Part shown: positions 22,203 through 54,600 of the stretch, one piece after another
Layout of the letters: every line of letters starts with the position of its first letter
Position numbering within the stretch: the stretch's first letter is position 1
DNA from: Bugula neritina
Taxonomy: Eukaryota > Bryozoa > Gymnolaemata > Cheilostomatida > Bugulidae
NCBI GenBank assembly: GCA_964035545.1
Contig: OZ037766.1
Coordinates: 1,172,001 to 1,236,000, forward strand
Reading direction: 5' to 3'
Length of the DNA stretch: 64,000 nt
Position numbers and translations under genes: made by a program
Notes under the pieces: model-generated
Database searches by the model: none
The model's input: only the letters and a program-made list of their open reading frames with translations
What the model was told of the DNA's origin: nothing

Positions 22203-24762
22203 AGAAGCAAATCTGCAGACCTACAATTTCAAAGGAAACTTCAGTCCTGGCTTTCACTTTTTGAGCTTGCAGGACTTTTATTCATTAATGCTTCTTATCT
22301 GTTGAAAGTTCATCCAAACTTGTACCTTAATATATTATGGTTTATTATATCTGTCTTATATAGCTATTCAGAAATATTGATGTTACTCAAACTTTATATC
22401 TTAAAACTGTGGTTACATTGTCTTGTTACTCAGCATTTTTAACATATAATACACTTTTACTCTTCTTTGGTCTAATAATTTCCTTCACTATGAGTATATA
22501 ATAAAATACCTGTTAAATTGCAAAAAGCGTGGTGTGTACAAATAATTCAGAATTAAAAAAAAATCATTACTTTGCATTTTCATGAAATCCAATACAGAAA
22601 AAAGTTATAGAAAAAATTAAGATTATTCATTTTGCTGCCGCCACAATAGAACACAAGTTTTTATTCAGCTTATAATCATTTTGGTAGGTTTTCTTTGTTA
22701 CACACTGTATATCATTCCTTTTATCAATAATTAATTAATTGTCTCACCAATTTGATTTTAAATAGTAGTGTATAGTGTATAAGAGAAGATTTAATACCAA
22801 ATATTATCTATGTCAACTTTAAAACCGAGTACCAAGAACTATGTCATCGTATGTTTCATAACTTTCTGGAGACAACTGCACTTTGTGGTACCAGATCCCT
22901 TAGCTTGTAAGATAATCTTTGTCCTTCGCTGTGGTTAACCTGCCCATACTATTTTATAAGCCAAGTTATATTCTACTGTAGGCTAAGAAATCTGCAGGTA
23001 ACTTGTTGTGAAAATAGTTCAATTCAGCATAATTGGCTGTTCAAATACACTTCAAGGAGTTTTCTTCTCTTATTATTCACTTCTAAGCTTGTCATTGAAA
23101 CTAAATACAGATCTTGAGTTTGAATTATCTGCACCTGTCACTATGTCACAGTTGATAAATAAGTTGTGTACAGTACAAGAGTAAACACTACTCTAATATT
23201 GTTCATAATGCCTGGACACAATAACTGACTATATATAGTAGAAACCAAAGATAATTATGTGTAATGTATTGAAACTATATATATACCTGTATATACCCTT
23301 CTCTCTGGTATACCAGTCCACTGCAACTTTGTGTCACAAGGTGAAACATAATATTGTGATTTCATACAACATAGCTGAAAATCGTTATAATATTATTATA
23401 TTATAACCTATAATGATATGGTATGATATATAATAGTATAATAAAATTACCTTACGCAGTGCACTGAAACACTCTGTTAACCTTAGGAGTCTTTATAATT
23501 CTGATTGATTTAGTAAAAAAGCTACAAACATAATAATTAGGATACGTACTACAAGCTACATGCACTATAATAATGATACCTGCTACAAGCTACATGCACT
23601 ATTATGAAGTTTTCACTTCACATTTTGCCAGTTGAGTAAATTACTAGGCCAGAGAGGCTCACGGGTTGTATTTCATCTTTATTTTCATTCTATAGCAGAC
23701 CAACCTTTCTTATATGACCAAGCGTGAAACCTATAAAGCAATGTTAACTATAATAATATAATAAATGATCAACTGACAGTAATGCAAAAACATAAACACA
23801 AGAAATTATGTCATTGCTCATTAAAACTATAACATTATCAATCAACAAAAACAAAACAAAACTTGAATATAGAATACAAATTGAGTACAAAATAGCTACC
23901 TTGTAGTTGTGTTCCTGGTAAGGTACTGACTACTAAATTTCATTTACTTGCTAATTGCTATAAAAAACTATAAATAGCTATAATAGCTAACAAAAACTAG
24001 CTATACAGCTGAGTCAAGCTAGCTTTGAAATTGAGTTAGTAATTACCAAAACCAGTGGCGGAACAGACACAAACCCCTAGCCCAGGTAAAGTGCAGTCCC
24101 CAAGCCTAGCCTAGTGCAAGAAAAAAAGATACGCGCTACAAGATACATGCATTGTAACAAGCAGCTGTCACTCAGCAAATAAGGTTTGGCTTGATATACT
24201 CTAGTTACATCTACAAGCTATCAATCTTTTCGAAGCACTATAATAAAACATACTTTAAAGCTAGTCTAAGTAAATTAGGCTATTTGTAATATAATATATT
24301 ATATTATTTTAACTCATTTGACATTTTTGTGAGCATTCTAATTACTTGTAGTAGTAAATGATTGAAAGTTTTACTATACAACTTTTGATATTGAAACCAT
24401 ACATTCTCAACGTATTATAATGAATTAGCATTTTTTCAATAATCACTGCAATCTTGCATGCATGGTGGAAAATTTTGACTTATTTTATTTTAGTAGCACT
24501 TAGAATACTTTCAAAGACTTGACATTGCAACTGATAAATGCAGTGTTATATATACAAACTTTTCTAACAATCTACTCACATGCTAATTCAGAGCTTCACT
24601 GAGCTTCAGATATATTTGGTTTAGCTGACATGTTTAACTTATAGTCTATAATTGTCAATTTCAAACTAGTGTATTTAAACAAAAATTACTAGTATTTCGA
24701 AATAAATATAATAAAGGGATATTATGTCATCTCAGATAATATAATATTTTATATTATTACAG
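22203..24762. other. Gene B 3' flank and intergenic DNA
   Basis: AT-rich with no coding signal that I recognise. An AATAAA at 22500-22505, about 300 bases after the stop, is a plausible polyadenylation signal for gene B. A short direct repeat (CTACAAGCTACATGCACTAT) occurs twice near 23545-23605. Confidence 0.5.
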
Positions 24763-24915
24763 ACTAGATGTGTTTACTGATAAAGAGTTCAGAAACCTGT
24801 TGGAAACTGATAGTGCTATAAGTATCCATGAAGGAACCAGACTATTTGGAGAACTGGGGATTTCAACCAGCACCTCAGATCTGAGAGTTTCACCAAAAGA
24901 CTGCAAGCCGACTTC
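24763..24915 (+). pseudogene. Orphan truncated ZP-C exon between genes B and C
   Basis: Begins after TATTATTACAG and translates as [14 protein letters not shown]..., matching exon 17 of B, C and D (21428, 42830, 60823). Similarity stops at about 24915, roughly 50 bases before the normal exon end, so the donor is missing and unrelated sequence follows. No neighbouring exons of that gene type are present. It looks like a breakpoint relic of the tandem duplication, 190 bases upstream of gene C. Confidence 0.85.
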
Positions 24916-25106
24916 AAAAATTCAAGAAATTGTTTACAATATACGACTTCATTTGATTTGGCTTGACAGATTAATATATACATTTACATGTAAATATATA
25001 TATTTATATCACCTGTGATACCTGCCAAAGTACATAACCTCGCTTCAAGCTGCACTTTCGAAATATTGAACTATAGCTGCTAATACTAACGGCGCCTCTT
25101 GGCTTC

Positions 25107-44185
<19,079 letters not shown>

Positions 44186-44850
44186 AGAAGCAAATCTGCA
44201 AACCTACTATACAGTGAATAATTCAGTCTTGGCTTTTATTTTATCAGCTTTCAGTATTCTGATCAATAATGCTTCACTATCTCACACCAAAATATTTACC
44301 TATTATGAATTTGTTGAATGTTCATTTAAACTAGTACCAAAGTGGAATTTTGTCTATTTTATAGCTGTGTTCAGAAGTGTAGATGCTACTCAGACTACAC
44401 TTATTATACAGTTTTAGTTAGATTTTATTACTGTTTGAAATTGATAAATATGGAAGCTGCTTTTAGTTCCTTATGATATACATTATTATATTATGCATAG
44501 CAAATGCATAATGAAACATTAATTAGTTTGAAAAAATTTGTTGAATGTTAGTTCAGAGTTTGGAAAAACAATAAATTGAAGCCAAACACTGAATAACTTG
44601 AAAAATAATTAAAAGCAAACATTATGTTGTATTCTATATTACCAGTTGCATCATGATGTTTTTTATCCTTTATTGAGACAGTTATCTACTCGATCTTAAT
44701 AATACAAATGAAATGCAATAAAACATCATTGTGCCAGTTTTGCTATCAGTCCTCCAAAAAAATAACTCCCAATTAAACCCACTCAAAAGTGTTTATAAAC
44801 AGCAATGCACGATATGTGATAGGAGACACCCACATTTTGTGGGTTATATA
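44186..44850. other. Gene C 3' flank
   Basis: AT-rich. An AATAAA at 44570-44575 could be the polyadenylation signal. From about 44770 a dispersed repeat begins that is shared with 10905-11000 and is split by the hAT-like element. Confidence 0.45.
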
Positions 44851-46828
44851 CAGGGATGTAGTGGTACCCATACGGTCCCATACGCCGTATGGCCTAGAAG
44901 AAAATAAACTGTTCTAGGCCATACGCCTGTATGGGCATATTTTTGAAAGATGATGATTGCACAGGATAGTTTGCGCATCCTCACTGAGAATATCATAAAT
45001 TTCGCTCACAATCTAGTTTAAGTTCTTGTTATGTTAATGCTATGTGGGTGGCGTGCGTGTTGCCTACTTGTGATTGTTTAGCCTGAGATTACACTATGAA
45101 TAATAAGAGCTATCAACATTCCACCTTATCTCTACCTGTTCACTGAAGCGCAAAGTGCTGTGCATTAGTGATTACTATGGAAAAAATCTTTCATTTTCAG
45201 TGTATATATCACTAACTTGTAGAAAATCTATGAAGGCTATTGAAAGGATCAAAAAATATGCAATGCATAAACTTCTCAGGTTTCCGACAGTGTTTGTTCT
45301 ATTCGAATACCATGCTTTCCTGCTGAGATATTTGGCAGGGATTGAAAAATAAATTTTTCAGGTGAAATTGGCCAAAAATGGGTAAAATTTTGTCTACAAC
45401 TTTGCAAAAAAATATTGAGAACTCAAAAAAGCAGGTGCTCTGAGGAACAAGAAGATCTAAAACATGGTTTTTAAATTTTGATTCTAGTACAATTAAGTGA
45501 GGTTTTATTTGGCGAGGCTGAATTCTTATAATATACCAATAATGTGGCCTCAGCAAGGCAGTGACAGTTAGAAGGTTGCCCTTATCTATCTTGTGTAGAC
45601 TTGCATTTTGTCAATAAGCGAGGTAGGTGCAGTAATGGAGAAATTTGGAAAAGCCTGTGTTCTAGATTGAAAATGTAGCAAAAGAAGTTATGTTCTCAAA
45701 AAAGTTTCAACCCTCGCCCCAAACCAAAATTTAATAATAGAGTTAAAGAACTTAGGCTGTCTCAATTTCTCCACTACTGCTCCTAAATGCAATAAGCAAT
45801 GGAATTTGGAAAAAACCAACATGAAATCCAGAAATAAAATCAAAATGACGTCTTCAAGAAACAGTACCAGGTGTGTAGGAGAGGCTAATAAAAATTTATC
45901 ACTGAGGTCTACAGGTACTATATCCACATTTTGGTCAAAAATCTAGCGTTATTGCATGTTAATTATTAATGCAATAAGGTTTTGCAAACTGTACACCACC
46001 ATAAGTAACCTTTTACGTTTGATTGTACTAACGTCTGGCTTTACATTTAATCATCTTCTAGATTAACACATATTAAACCTGTCAAATTTATTCTTTTGGA
46101 GTAAATTTCCTTGATGTATATAGTGGAAGCTCAGGGGTTTTATTTTAAAACCAAATTAACATACTCTTCTTGGGTGTGCTTTATTGTGTGTAAGGAGGTG
46201 TGGCGGTATCACCTTATGGATTAGACTAGTACTCTAATAAACTCCAAATAGGTTTTCAACCAATTTCTGCTTGCCAATGAGTTATCAATTCAAATTGCTC
46301 TTTATAAATAACCAACACACATTTTCTGATTAGCAATCTTCCTCTGTTCTGATTTATTATTCTTTTTCTGTGCACGGCAGTGTATTAGTTATTTAAGGTA
46401 ATCAGGTTGCATTTGGAGAGCACTTGTTATAACCTGCCTCTATCCTTCCATCTTTTTGAGATATTTAGCAATTTTTCTGTACAGGTTGGACTTAGTGTCA
46501 GAACAAACCTAACTGCAGTTGAGTAAGACTACATGACACTACATTACAGTCAACAGGTATGGGACAAGACTGAATATTTATAATATAGTTTGCAGCAATG
46601 CCCAGTCGTCATGTTATAACTGGTATGGTATGAAAATAATAGTGAGGTGCACATTTCAACACAGATTTTTTTCAGAAGAATTATAATTCACAATGGCTTT
46701 AAATTGCATAAATTTGCATCAGAAGCGCTCTGAGGGCTGCCCTGGACACCGCCGGGGCCTGGGCGGCCTCCTGGACCCCCGGCCTGAGAGTATGGCCTAG
46801 AATATTTTTTCCACTATATACACCCCTG
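44851..46828. mobile_element. hAT-like non-autonomous or decayed DNA transposon
   Basis: 1978 bases flanked by a perfect 8-base duplication GTTATATA (44843-44850 and 46829-46836). The ends are imperfect inverted repeats: left CAGGGATGTAGTGG, right (complement) CAGGGGTGTATATAGTGG. The subterminal motif GTATGGCCTAGAA recurs in both orientations and forms a short hairpin near the left end. A GC-rich patch lies at 46737-46795. The 8-base target and CAGGG ends are typical of hAT elements. I see no transposase frame. Confidence 0.8.
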
Positions 46829-48611
46829 GTTATATATATATAAACTCAGGCTATATACTTGACTTCAAGTATCTTATATTATAACAGGCATGGAAAGCAG
46901 CTGTAGTCTCTAGCAGCTAGAACTCTGATATGATGCACAGTGCAAGGTTTCAAATTCTAACAGGGACATTTGTGATATCAGGAAGGGCAACTTGTGGTAA
47001 CTACTATATTGTCGCAGTAGAAACTGTCAAACAGTGTGGCTATTAGCTATGTATGTATAAATTTAGAGTGTACTGGCTCAAGTAGTGAAGTTTTATTCTT
47101 ACCATTAGCTGTGGTAAAAAGGTAAAAATGAAAAACAAACAAAAAATATATCTTATTTGATCACTGATGAATATGATTCATTATGATAACAAATAAATAA
47201 CAGTAAACATAAACCTATAATGTTATTAAATATTTTGCCTCCTTAGTTGTGTTGCTATTATACAATTTATTATATGCAGTGGTAGAGTTGCGTGGGTACA
47301 CCGTAGTCCCACCATGCTTTCTTTGGGTTCCTTAAACTCGCTCCATCATCATTTCCCCTTAAACTCGCAAATGCTTAAGTAAAAGTAGTCATTAAATTAT
47401 AGTTAATGGTTTAACATAAAGCCTGTGAGAAAGCTCTGAGAAGTATTGAAATCCAAATAAAACTAGTGGCTGATATCCACTGTCATTATTTGCTTGAATA
47501 ATTTGATAAATGAGCAGTTTTCTGAGTTATAACCTGTTGAATTTTTTCAGGTTTATGCCAGTTATTTTTTGCATGTCATAAATTTGTGGAAATACAAATA
47601 ATAATAAACATGTGAATATCAATATAATATATAATTCATTTTTTTAAAAATCTCAACAGTAACATGATTTAGTTTTGAAATAAACAAGTTATCTTATAAT
47701 TTGTGTTATACTTTTAAAGTTGACAGTTAATCCATGCAATATGAATATTATGCATTGTATTTGAATTTTTTCACCCTAAAGGTGATTGAAATTGCTGTCT
47801 AAAACAAGGTGGCAAAGTTTTAAACTGCTTTTCCCTAGCTTTCTACTTTATAAAACTTAAATAGAGAAATTTATAGGTACTAAGGCTTATAGTAGGCAAT
47901 TTTTATGGTACCCCCCAACACATTTTCTCCACACCTTGACCACCGGTTATATATTGTATGTTTCAACACTTGGAGAGAGAAACTAAACTTCAAATTTTCA
48001 GATTGACCACGCTGACTGACTAACTAAGATTGTGATTCTTATGCTTCTCTATTCTAAAGTAGCTTTTCAATAGTATAGCCATATAGCCATTGAACCCCAC
48101 TACCAAGCTTATCTTACTATATTTAGTTGGGCTAAGCTATACACTCTACTCCAGCTTAATCCACACACAGCGTACGATATACATACATACATACATACAC
48201 ATATGTATAATGATTTATAATTTCATAAGCAAAAATGACCATGGTGATGCTTTTTCAAATGCCATAGCAAGTGTCACATTTTTCTCTTCCAATTACATCA
48301 AATTATAGCAGGCAATGTGGTTTTGAATCATAACTGATTTTACAGTTATCTCTGTTAAAAGCATAATATGAAAATAATAAAACTTCCAACACGATGTCCA
48401 ATGTCATGTTTTAAACATAAGAAATAATATGATATTCATCAGAACTTGTTTTGATTATATAGCTGTTGTCAAATTAGTCAGAAAAACATTAATCAATAAG
48501 TTTCCGTGTTTTTGACTTGTATTCTAGTAAATTATTGAAAGCCACTCATGCACATTCGGAAACCAGACTTTCTTACACACTGGTGTTACTGGCATTTCCT
48601 CCAGTTCAGAA
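46829..48611. other. Intergenic DNA between the hAT-like element and gene D
   Basis: Holds a degraded SINE (46895-47040) and a short CATA repeat near 48181. I see no gene. No clear TATA box precedes gene D at the spacing seen in A and B. Confidence 0.5.
46895..47040 (+). mobile_element. Degraded tRNA-derived SINE
   Basis: tRNA-like head (AGCAGCTGTAGTCTCTAGCA, weak B box GGTTTCAAATTC), then TATCAGGAAGGGCAACTTG and GTCGCAGTAGAAACTGTC. Same body family as the repeats at 9205 and 10905. Confidence 0.65.
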
Positions 48612-51600
48612 ATGAATAAATTAACAATTTCAGTTTTCATCCTCAGTATACTCGGTGTTAATATCTTGTTCACTGCAGCTCAGGTATATATGTTACAAAT
48701 ACATATTAAAGTTACTGATATATAGGCTATTCGCTATGTTATTGGAGAATAACGTAAAACCATGCTATATTACTGTAATATAATCATAGTATTATAACAA
48801 CTAATGTATTTTGCAGTGCTGATGCTTAAATAAATAATAAAATGCAAAAATCGAAAACTTTTTATCTCAAACTTTAAACCTGAAATGAGAATAGCTTGTA
48901 AGATATTGCCTTATATTATTATGTTATATTATAAAATGTACTATATTATAATATATTGTATTATGTTATATAGTATAATTATAATGCAAATTATATTACA
49001 TTGTAATACACTAAATATATTATAACATTATATGTTATTAGAACATATTATATATTGCTATAATATAATTGTTATATGATATAATAAAATAGTTTATATC
49101 ATATTACAATATAATGTATTGTAAGATTATATAATATAATATATTATATTATACTTAGAAAAATGCATACTGTAATATAGTTATACTATATTATAATATA
49201 ATATAGTATCATATAGTTTAGTTTAAAGGTATAGTATCATAATATAGTATAGTATAATATTAATTGTAGTATACATAGCACAATAATGCTAATATAGTTA
49301 TATAGTATTATAATATAATATTAAACAATATATAACAAAACGTGATATAATAAAAGACATTGCATTATATGATAATATAAAATATTACAAAAGTTTTATG
49401 TCAGTTTTGAAATTTTTTCAGGAAGATGGTGACGTTTACCTGACGGAAGGCTTAAAAGGACTTCTCTATGTTTATCGAAACTCGGTGTAAATATATCCTC
49501 ATACCTCTTAATTTCTAGCCAACTAAACTCTATCGAATTGATTCAAGTTAAAAGTTATTATCACACTTAAAATTATTAAGTTATGTTTGTAGTTGCTAGC
49601 TTATAATTATATGCAACTGTTATGGTAATTTTTGAACAAGAAGCCGAAAACAAGTTCACAAAAATCAATGATCATGAAATTATCTCCTTTGTATAAAAGA
49701 TATGTGATTGAAAAATGTCTACGAAGTAAGATCATGCATATAATACTGTAATATAATTCTAGTATAATAACAACTAATGTATTTTACAGTGCTGATGCTT
49801 GATTTTGAATAAATAATGAAATGGAAAAATCAAAAACTTTTTATCTCGAAGCTTTAACCAGAAATGGGAATATTGGATATAAATTTCAGCTTTCTAGTGT
49901 TGTGTAAAAACATTCACAGAAAGACAATGAATAGTGCCGGCATGGTTTTCAAGTGCTTTATACTTCTATACGTATACATATGTGCCATTATATATGAATT
50001 GTCCTAGAAAAGGACCAGTGTGTAATGATAGTCCCCCCCCCCCCCCCCGTCCCAGTTGGACAAGTGGTGTGTAGAAATCTTGGTGCCACATCCCTCATTA
50101 ACATTACACGTGGAAATACAGGTCCTACAAGAAGTATGTATATTTATATTTATATTCATGTTGACAATATTTGGTGCAAAACACTCAGCAGAGATATTTC
50201 TACACTCAAAGTATTTCCCTTTCTATAAATAACTAATGCATGACATGAAAATATGATTTGAAAAACTATGAGTGGCATAAAATGATTGTACATGTTAATT
50301 AATTAATGTAACCACTTATACTTTATTGTGTTTTGTGTAGCAAATAGTCATGCAATTAAAATTCTTTGTTTATTCTGCACTATGATTAAAAATGTTGTGA
50401 GTTTTGACTTATAAAAACCAGTAACATTTACAATATCCTGTGTGATCTAGAAAGATTTTTATTTGGTGGCATAAGACAGCAGCTATTATAGCCTACATAC
50501 ATAACTATAATAATACCCTTTAGATAAATATATATCTTATTAACTTTTATCTATATACCCATGCATCTAATAACTATGATTGTAGACTTCTTACTAGATG
50601 ATGTATACTGCAATGGGACAGAAAGTAACTTAGCAGAATGTAATCACTATCCTTGGGGTTCTCATGATTGTGGTGAAACTGAACATTTCTATGTGGAGTG
50701 TGAAGGTTAGTATATTGAGATCAGTTTTACTCTATTCTACTCACTTTATTTCTGTACACTATAATATACTCTATAACATATAACTGTGTATTGTATACAC
50801 TATACTCTACACACTGTATACTTTGCACACTGTATACTCTACACACTGTACATTATATACACTGTATATTCTATATACTGTATATTCTACATACTGTGTA
50901 TTCTATATCACACTTTATATTATATACACTGTATATTTTATACACTGTATATTCTACATACTGTGTATTTTATATAACACTTTATATTATATACACTGTA
51001 TATTTTATACACTGTATATAATTATACACACTGTGTATATACGCTACATTCTGTATATTCTCTATACACTATATGTAGCGTCACCACTAACTATGGATGA
51101 GTTGTACTGGTGTTGGTGTTAGTATCTTTATTTTTACTTATTCCAACTGCCGTAAGAAACTGTAAAAGTAGGTTATGCAAATATAACTGGTTTTTATAAT
51201 AAAACAAACAGAAAACTATTTATGAAATTGTAAAATATTCAAGCATATATGCAGATTTTAGATTAATCACCTCTTGCCTTCTTTTAGTGGCTAGCTAGGG
51301 TGGGTTTGACTCTAGGAAATGACATTGTAGGTCTACTAAAAATATTAAAGTTTATAATAAAACTGACATTAAATGATAACTGCCATAGACAAAGTTAAGT
51401 AATTATATCAGTTAAGACAAGTAATGATGCATGTATCACATAAACAAAGATGAAACTTGCATTCAAAGTTGACTTGAATTAGTAGTTGCAGTAAAATACT
51501 GTTATGAGTAAAAGTAAAACTTTAAGCTACAAATTAGGGTACTATCCTGTGACAAACTGATCAATAACTGGAGAACTTGCCTTAAGAATTCGTAATTTTA

Positions 51601-54600
51601 TGAGAAATCTATTATAAAGTAAACACAGTATATAGCCATGAATTCTATCATGCACTGACCACACTGGCATTCCAAACTTTTTAAACTCCTAAACATGTTA
51701 AATAAACCAAATATTTATTATTAAGTTGAAATAGATGAAAATACTTAAAAAAAGCTTCAAACCATTACAAATACTAAAAAACAAAACTAACCTGTGCCTC
51801 TTTAAGTTAATTCCAATTCAAATTCATTTATATTTTGTTAATTATATCATTTAAAATTGATTGTTATTGATGTGATGAACTTGCATCGCTAGCGCCTACT
51901 ATTCTACTAGCTGTAGGTTCAACGTCTGCACTGAAACATCCGGGCTGCCGAAGCGTAAAGCCACAGCCAATGGGCAAGAGTGTGCTGCTATCTAATTAAT
52001 GAATTTACAACTAGCAGTCGTTGCGTAGGCGGGAATCAAGTGATGCGATAACCTATTTGAGTGAAACGTTATGCTAAACGCAACGCTGAATGCCCGATTA
52101 ACTATTACGTATTCATTACACTACGTTACTTTTACTGCTTGAATTAATTATGTTCAGTGCTAACTTTACACTATATATCACGTAATATTGTTGAAACCTA
52201 ATTTCAGCTTATTGTGATGATATAATACATTGTGCTTAACTTCATATTTTTAATCAAGTAGCTTTTTTACAAATTAGTGAAAATATTTCAAAGCTTGTAC
52301 CAACCATAATTATGCTTATTTTATTTAAAAAAAAGTAGAATTTATATACATTATAAAAACTATTGTAAGTTTTATGCTTTGCTAAGTTCAATTCATATAA
52401 CAGCTAAAAAGTGTTAAATTTTGCAGCAGATGTGAATGAATGTCAAACAGACAATGGTGGATGTAGTCATACCTGTGTCAAAACTATTGGTTCTTTCTAT
52501 TGTGAATGTCCTGACCATTTCTATCTTTCTGATAACAAAAGAAATTGTATAGGTATGCAGTATTCACATGTATGTTATTTATTATATATAACTATGGTCT
52601 TCTTAGTGTTGGAAAGTTCTATGAAGTTAGTTATGCTATCTTTATAATTAAACAGTGGCTCTTTATATTTGGAAACAACAGTACCTCAACATTCTTGTTA
52701 ATATGTTTGAAAGAAAACAGAACATTATCTTAAACTGCACTTTTTTTATAACACATTTTGAGTCACAATAAGCTGATCAAACAAAATTAATTTTATGACC
52801 AGATTTGATAGCCTATTGCAAAACTTACTATACATTATATCCTGTCAGTTAATCCAAATATACACAACACATCCCTGTTAGTTACTTAAAAATTTGATTT
52901 TTGTGTATACAACACATGCAGTTATATTCTGTTGTCTAATAAAATGCATTTTATCAAATATATAAGATGAAAAAATTCTTTTAAATCAATAAATCAAAAT
53001 ATTATTGGTAACATAAACCTTATCTTCTATTTACAGATGTGAATGAGTGTGTAGAGGATAATGGAGGATGTTCACATAACTGTGTAAATACTGAAGGATC
53101 CTATCACTGTGAATGTCCTGAGTACCTCTATCTGTCTGACAATGAAACTTGTTCAGGTAAGCTGAGAAGATGTTGATTTGTTGTACACAACAACTCAGTG
53201 ATAAACCACCAGATGCTAAAGTAATCAATAATCCATATTAGATTATGTTAAAACTCTATTTCTTTCAGCTAATGGTACAACTATTGACTGCTCATCTTCA
53301 CATGGAATGAAAGTCACTCTGGATAAACGGACACTTTTCTTTCTGCCAGACCAACTCACTTTACTAGACACTCAGTGTGTATCCAGTTCTAACTCTACTC
53401 ATATCTGGTTGCAGACAGATTATGACAAGTGCTCCACATCTCAAAAGGTGGTGTTTATTTTTATAAAGAATATAATTGCCTAACAGTTCATTTATTACAC
53501 CGGTAATAATATGCCTATATACCACTAAATCTCTATGGGTTCAGAGTGCAGAATGATTAACCCAATTCACTGCTCCAATTGTACGTTACTTATTTTTTAT
53601 GTCCTCTATAAATTTATAAACTGCATCAACTGCTAGCACTTATCACTTGAAGATATTAGGACGGGGAATTAACTCACAAAGATTTGTTATGCTCTGCATT
53701 ATTAGAATGTATAAATACCTTTATGTGAGTCAATTCCTATTACTATCTTCATGTGATAGTTGCTAGCAGTTGATGCAGTTTATCTATTTATAGACAAACA
53801 TAAAAATAAATAACTGTTGCAGTAGCTTTTTGGTAGCTTTCCAAAAACCATTGTGTAACCAAAGTTATTTGTGAAAGCTTTCGCGATAGCTATTTACTGA
53901 CAGTTTTTGTTCGATGAGTCAGTGTAGCTCAATTTTCCTCCTGCTAACGATGCAGGCAATCTATACTTGATTGTCAAAAAAGTTGTAAGTATCAAGTATT
54001 ATATTATCTTTTGTTTTGAACTTCATTAACTAAACGTTTTGTCAGCTATGTAATTAATGTTAAGTTAACAATATGTTTGTAATTTTTATGGTTATAGGTT
54101 ACAGTATGAGTATGAGTCTAAGTATGAATGTGAGCTCAAGTCTAAGTCTAACTTAGAAAATATACTGTTGGTAATAGACAAAATATAGAGTTGTGGCCTG
54201 CTTCTGCATGTGTCCTTTATCCATTTACCCTTCATCAAGTGAATCGCCATACATAGGCATCCGTGCCAAACAGCACTCGTGCTGACGCAGTAACAATTAT
54301 CAGCTGTCACAGTAACATACAATTAGGGCAGTGAATTGGGTTTTCCCATTTTCTAAATAAGTGTTTTTCAATTATCATTTTCGAAATGTCACGGATTCAA
54401 ATCTCTATATATGGGTTCAACATAAGGGGCATGATTGAAATCCGAAGCATTTCAAAAATGAAAATTAGCAAGCACCTATTTAGAAAATGGACAAATAAGC
54501 AACAGACAACTTGAAAATAGACAGTTAGCAATTGAACAACTAAAAAATAGACATGGCCTAGTCTGGAGAAGATGCTTAGCATCTATAGCTGGGTTCCAAA

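Noticed and set aside
24055-24120. CAGTGGCGGAACAGACAC, resembling a hAT terminus
   Set aside because: I found no matching inverted end and no 8-base target duplication nearby.
45155-45556. Possible transposase remnants in the hAT-like element
   Set aside because: The short frames on both strands show no recognisable hAT dimerisation or catalytic motif.
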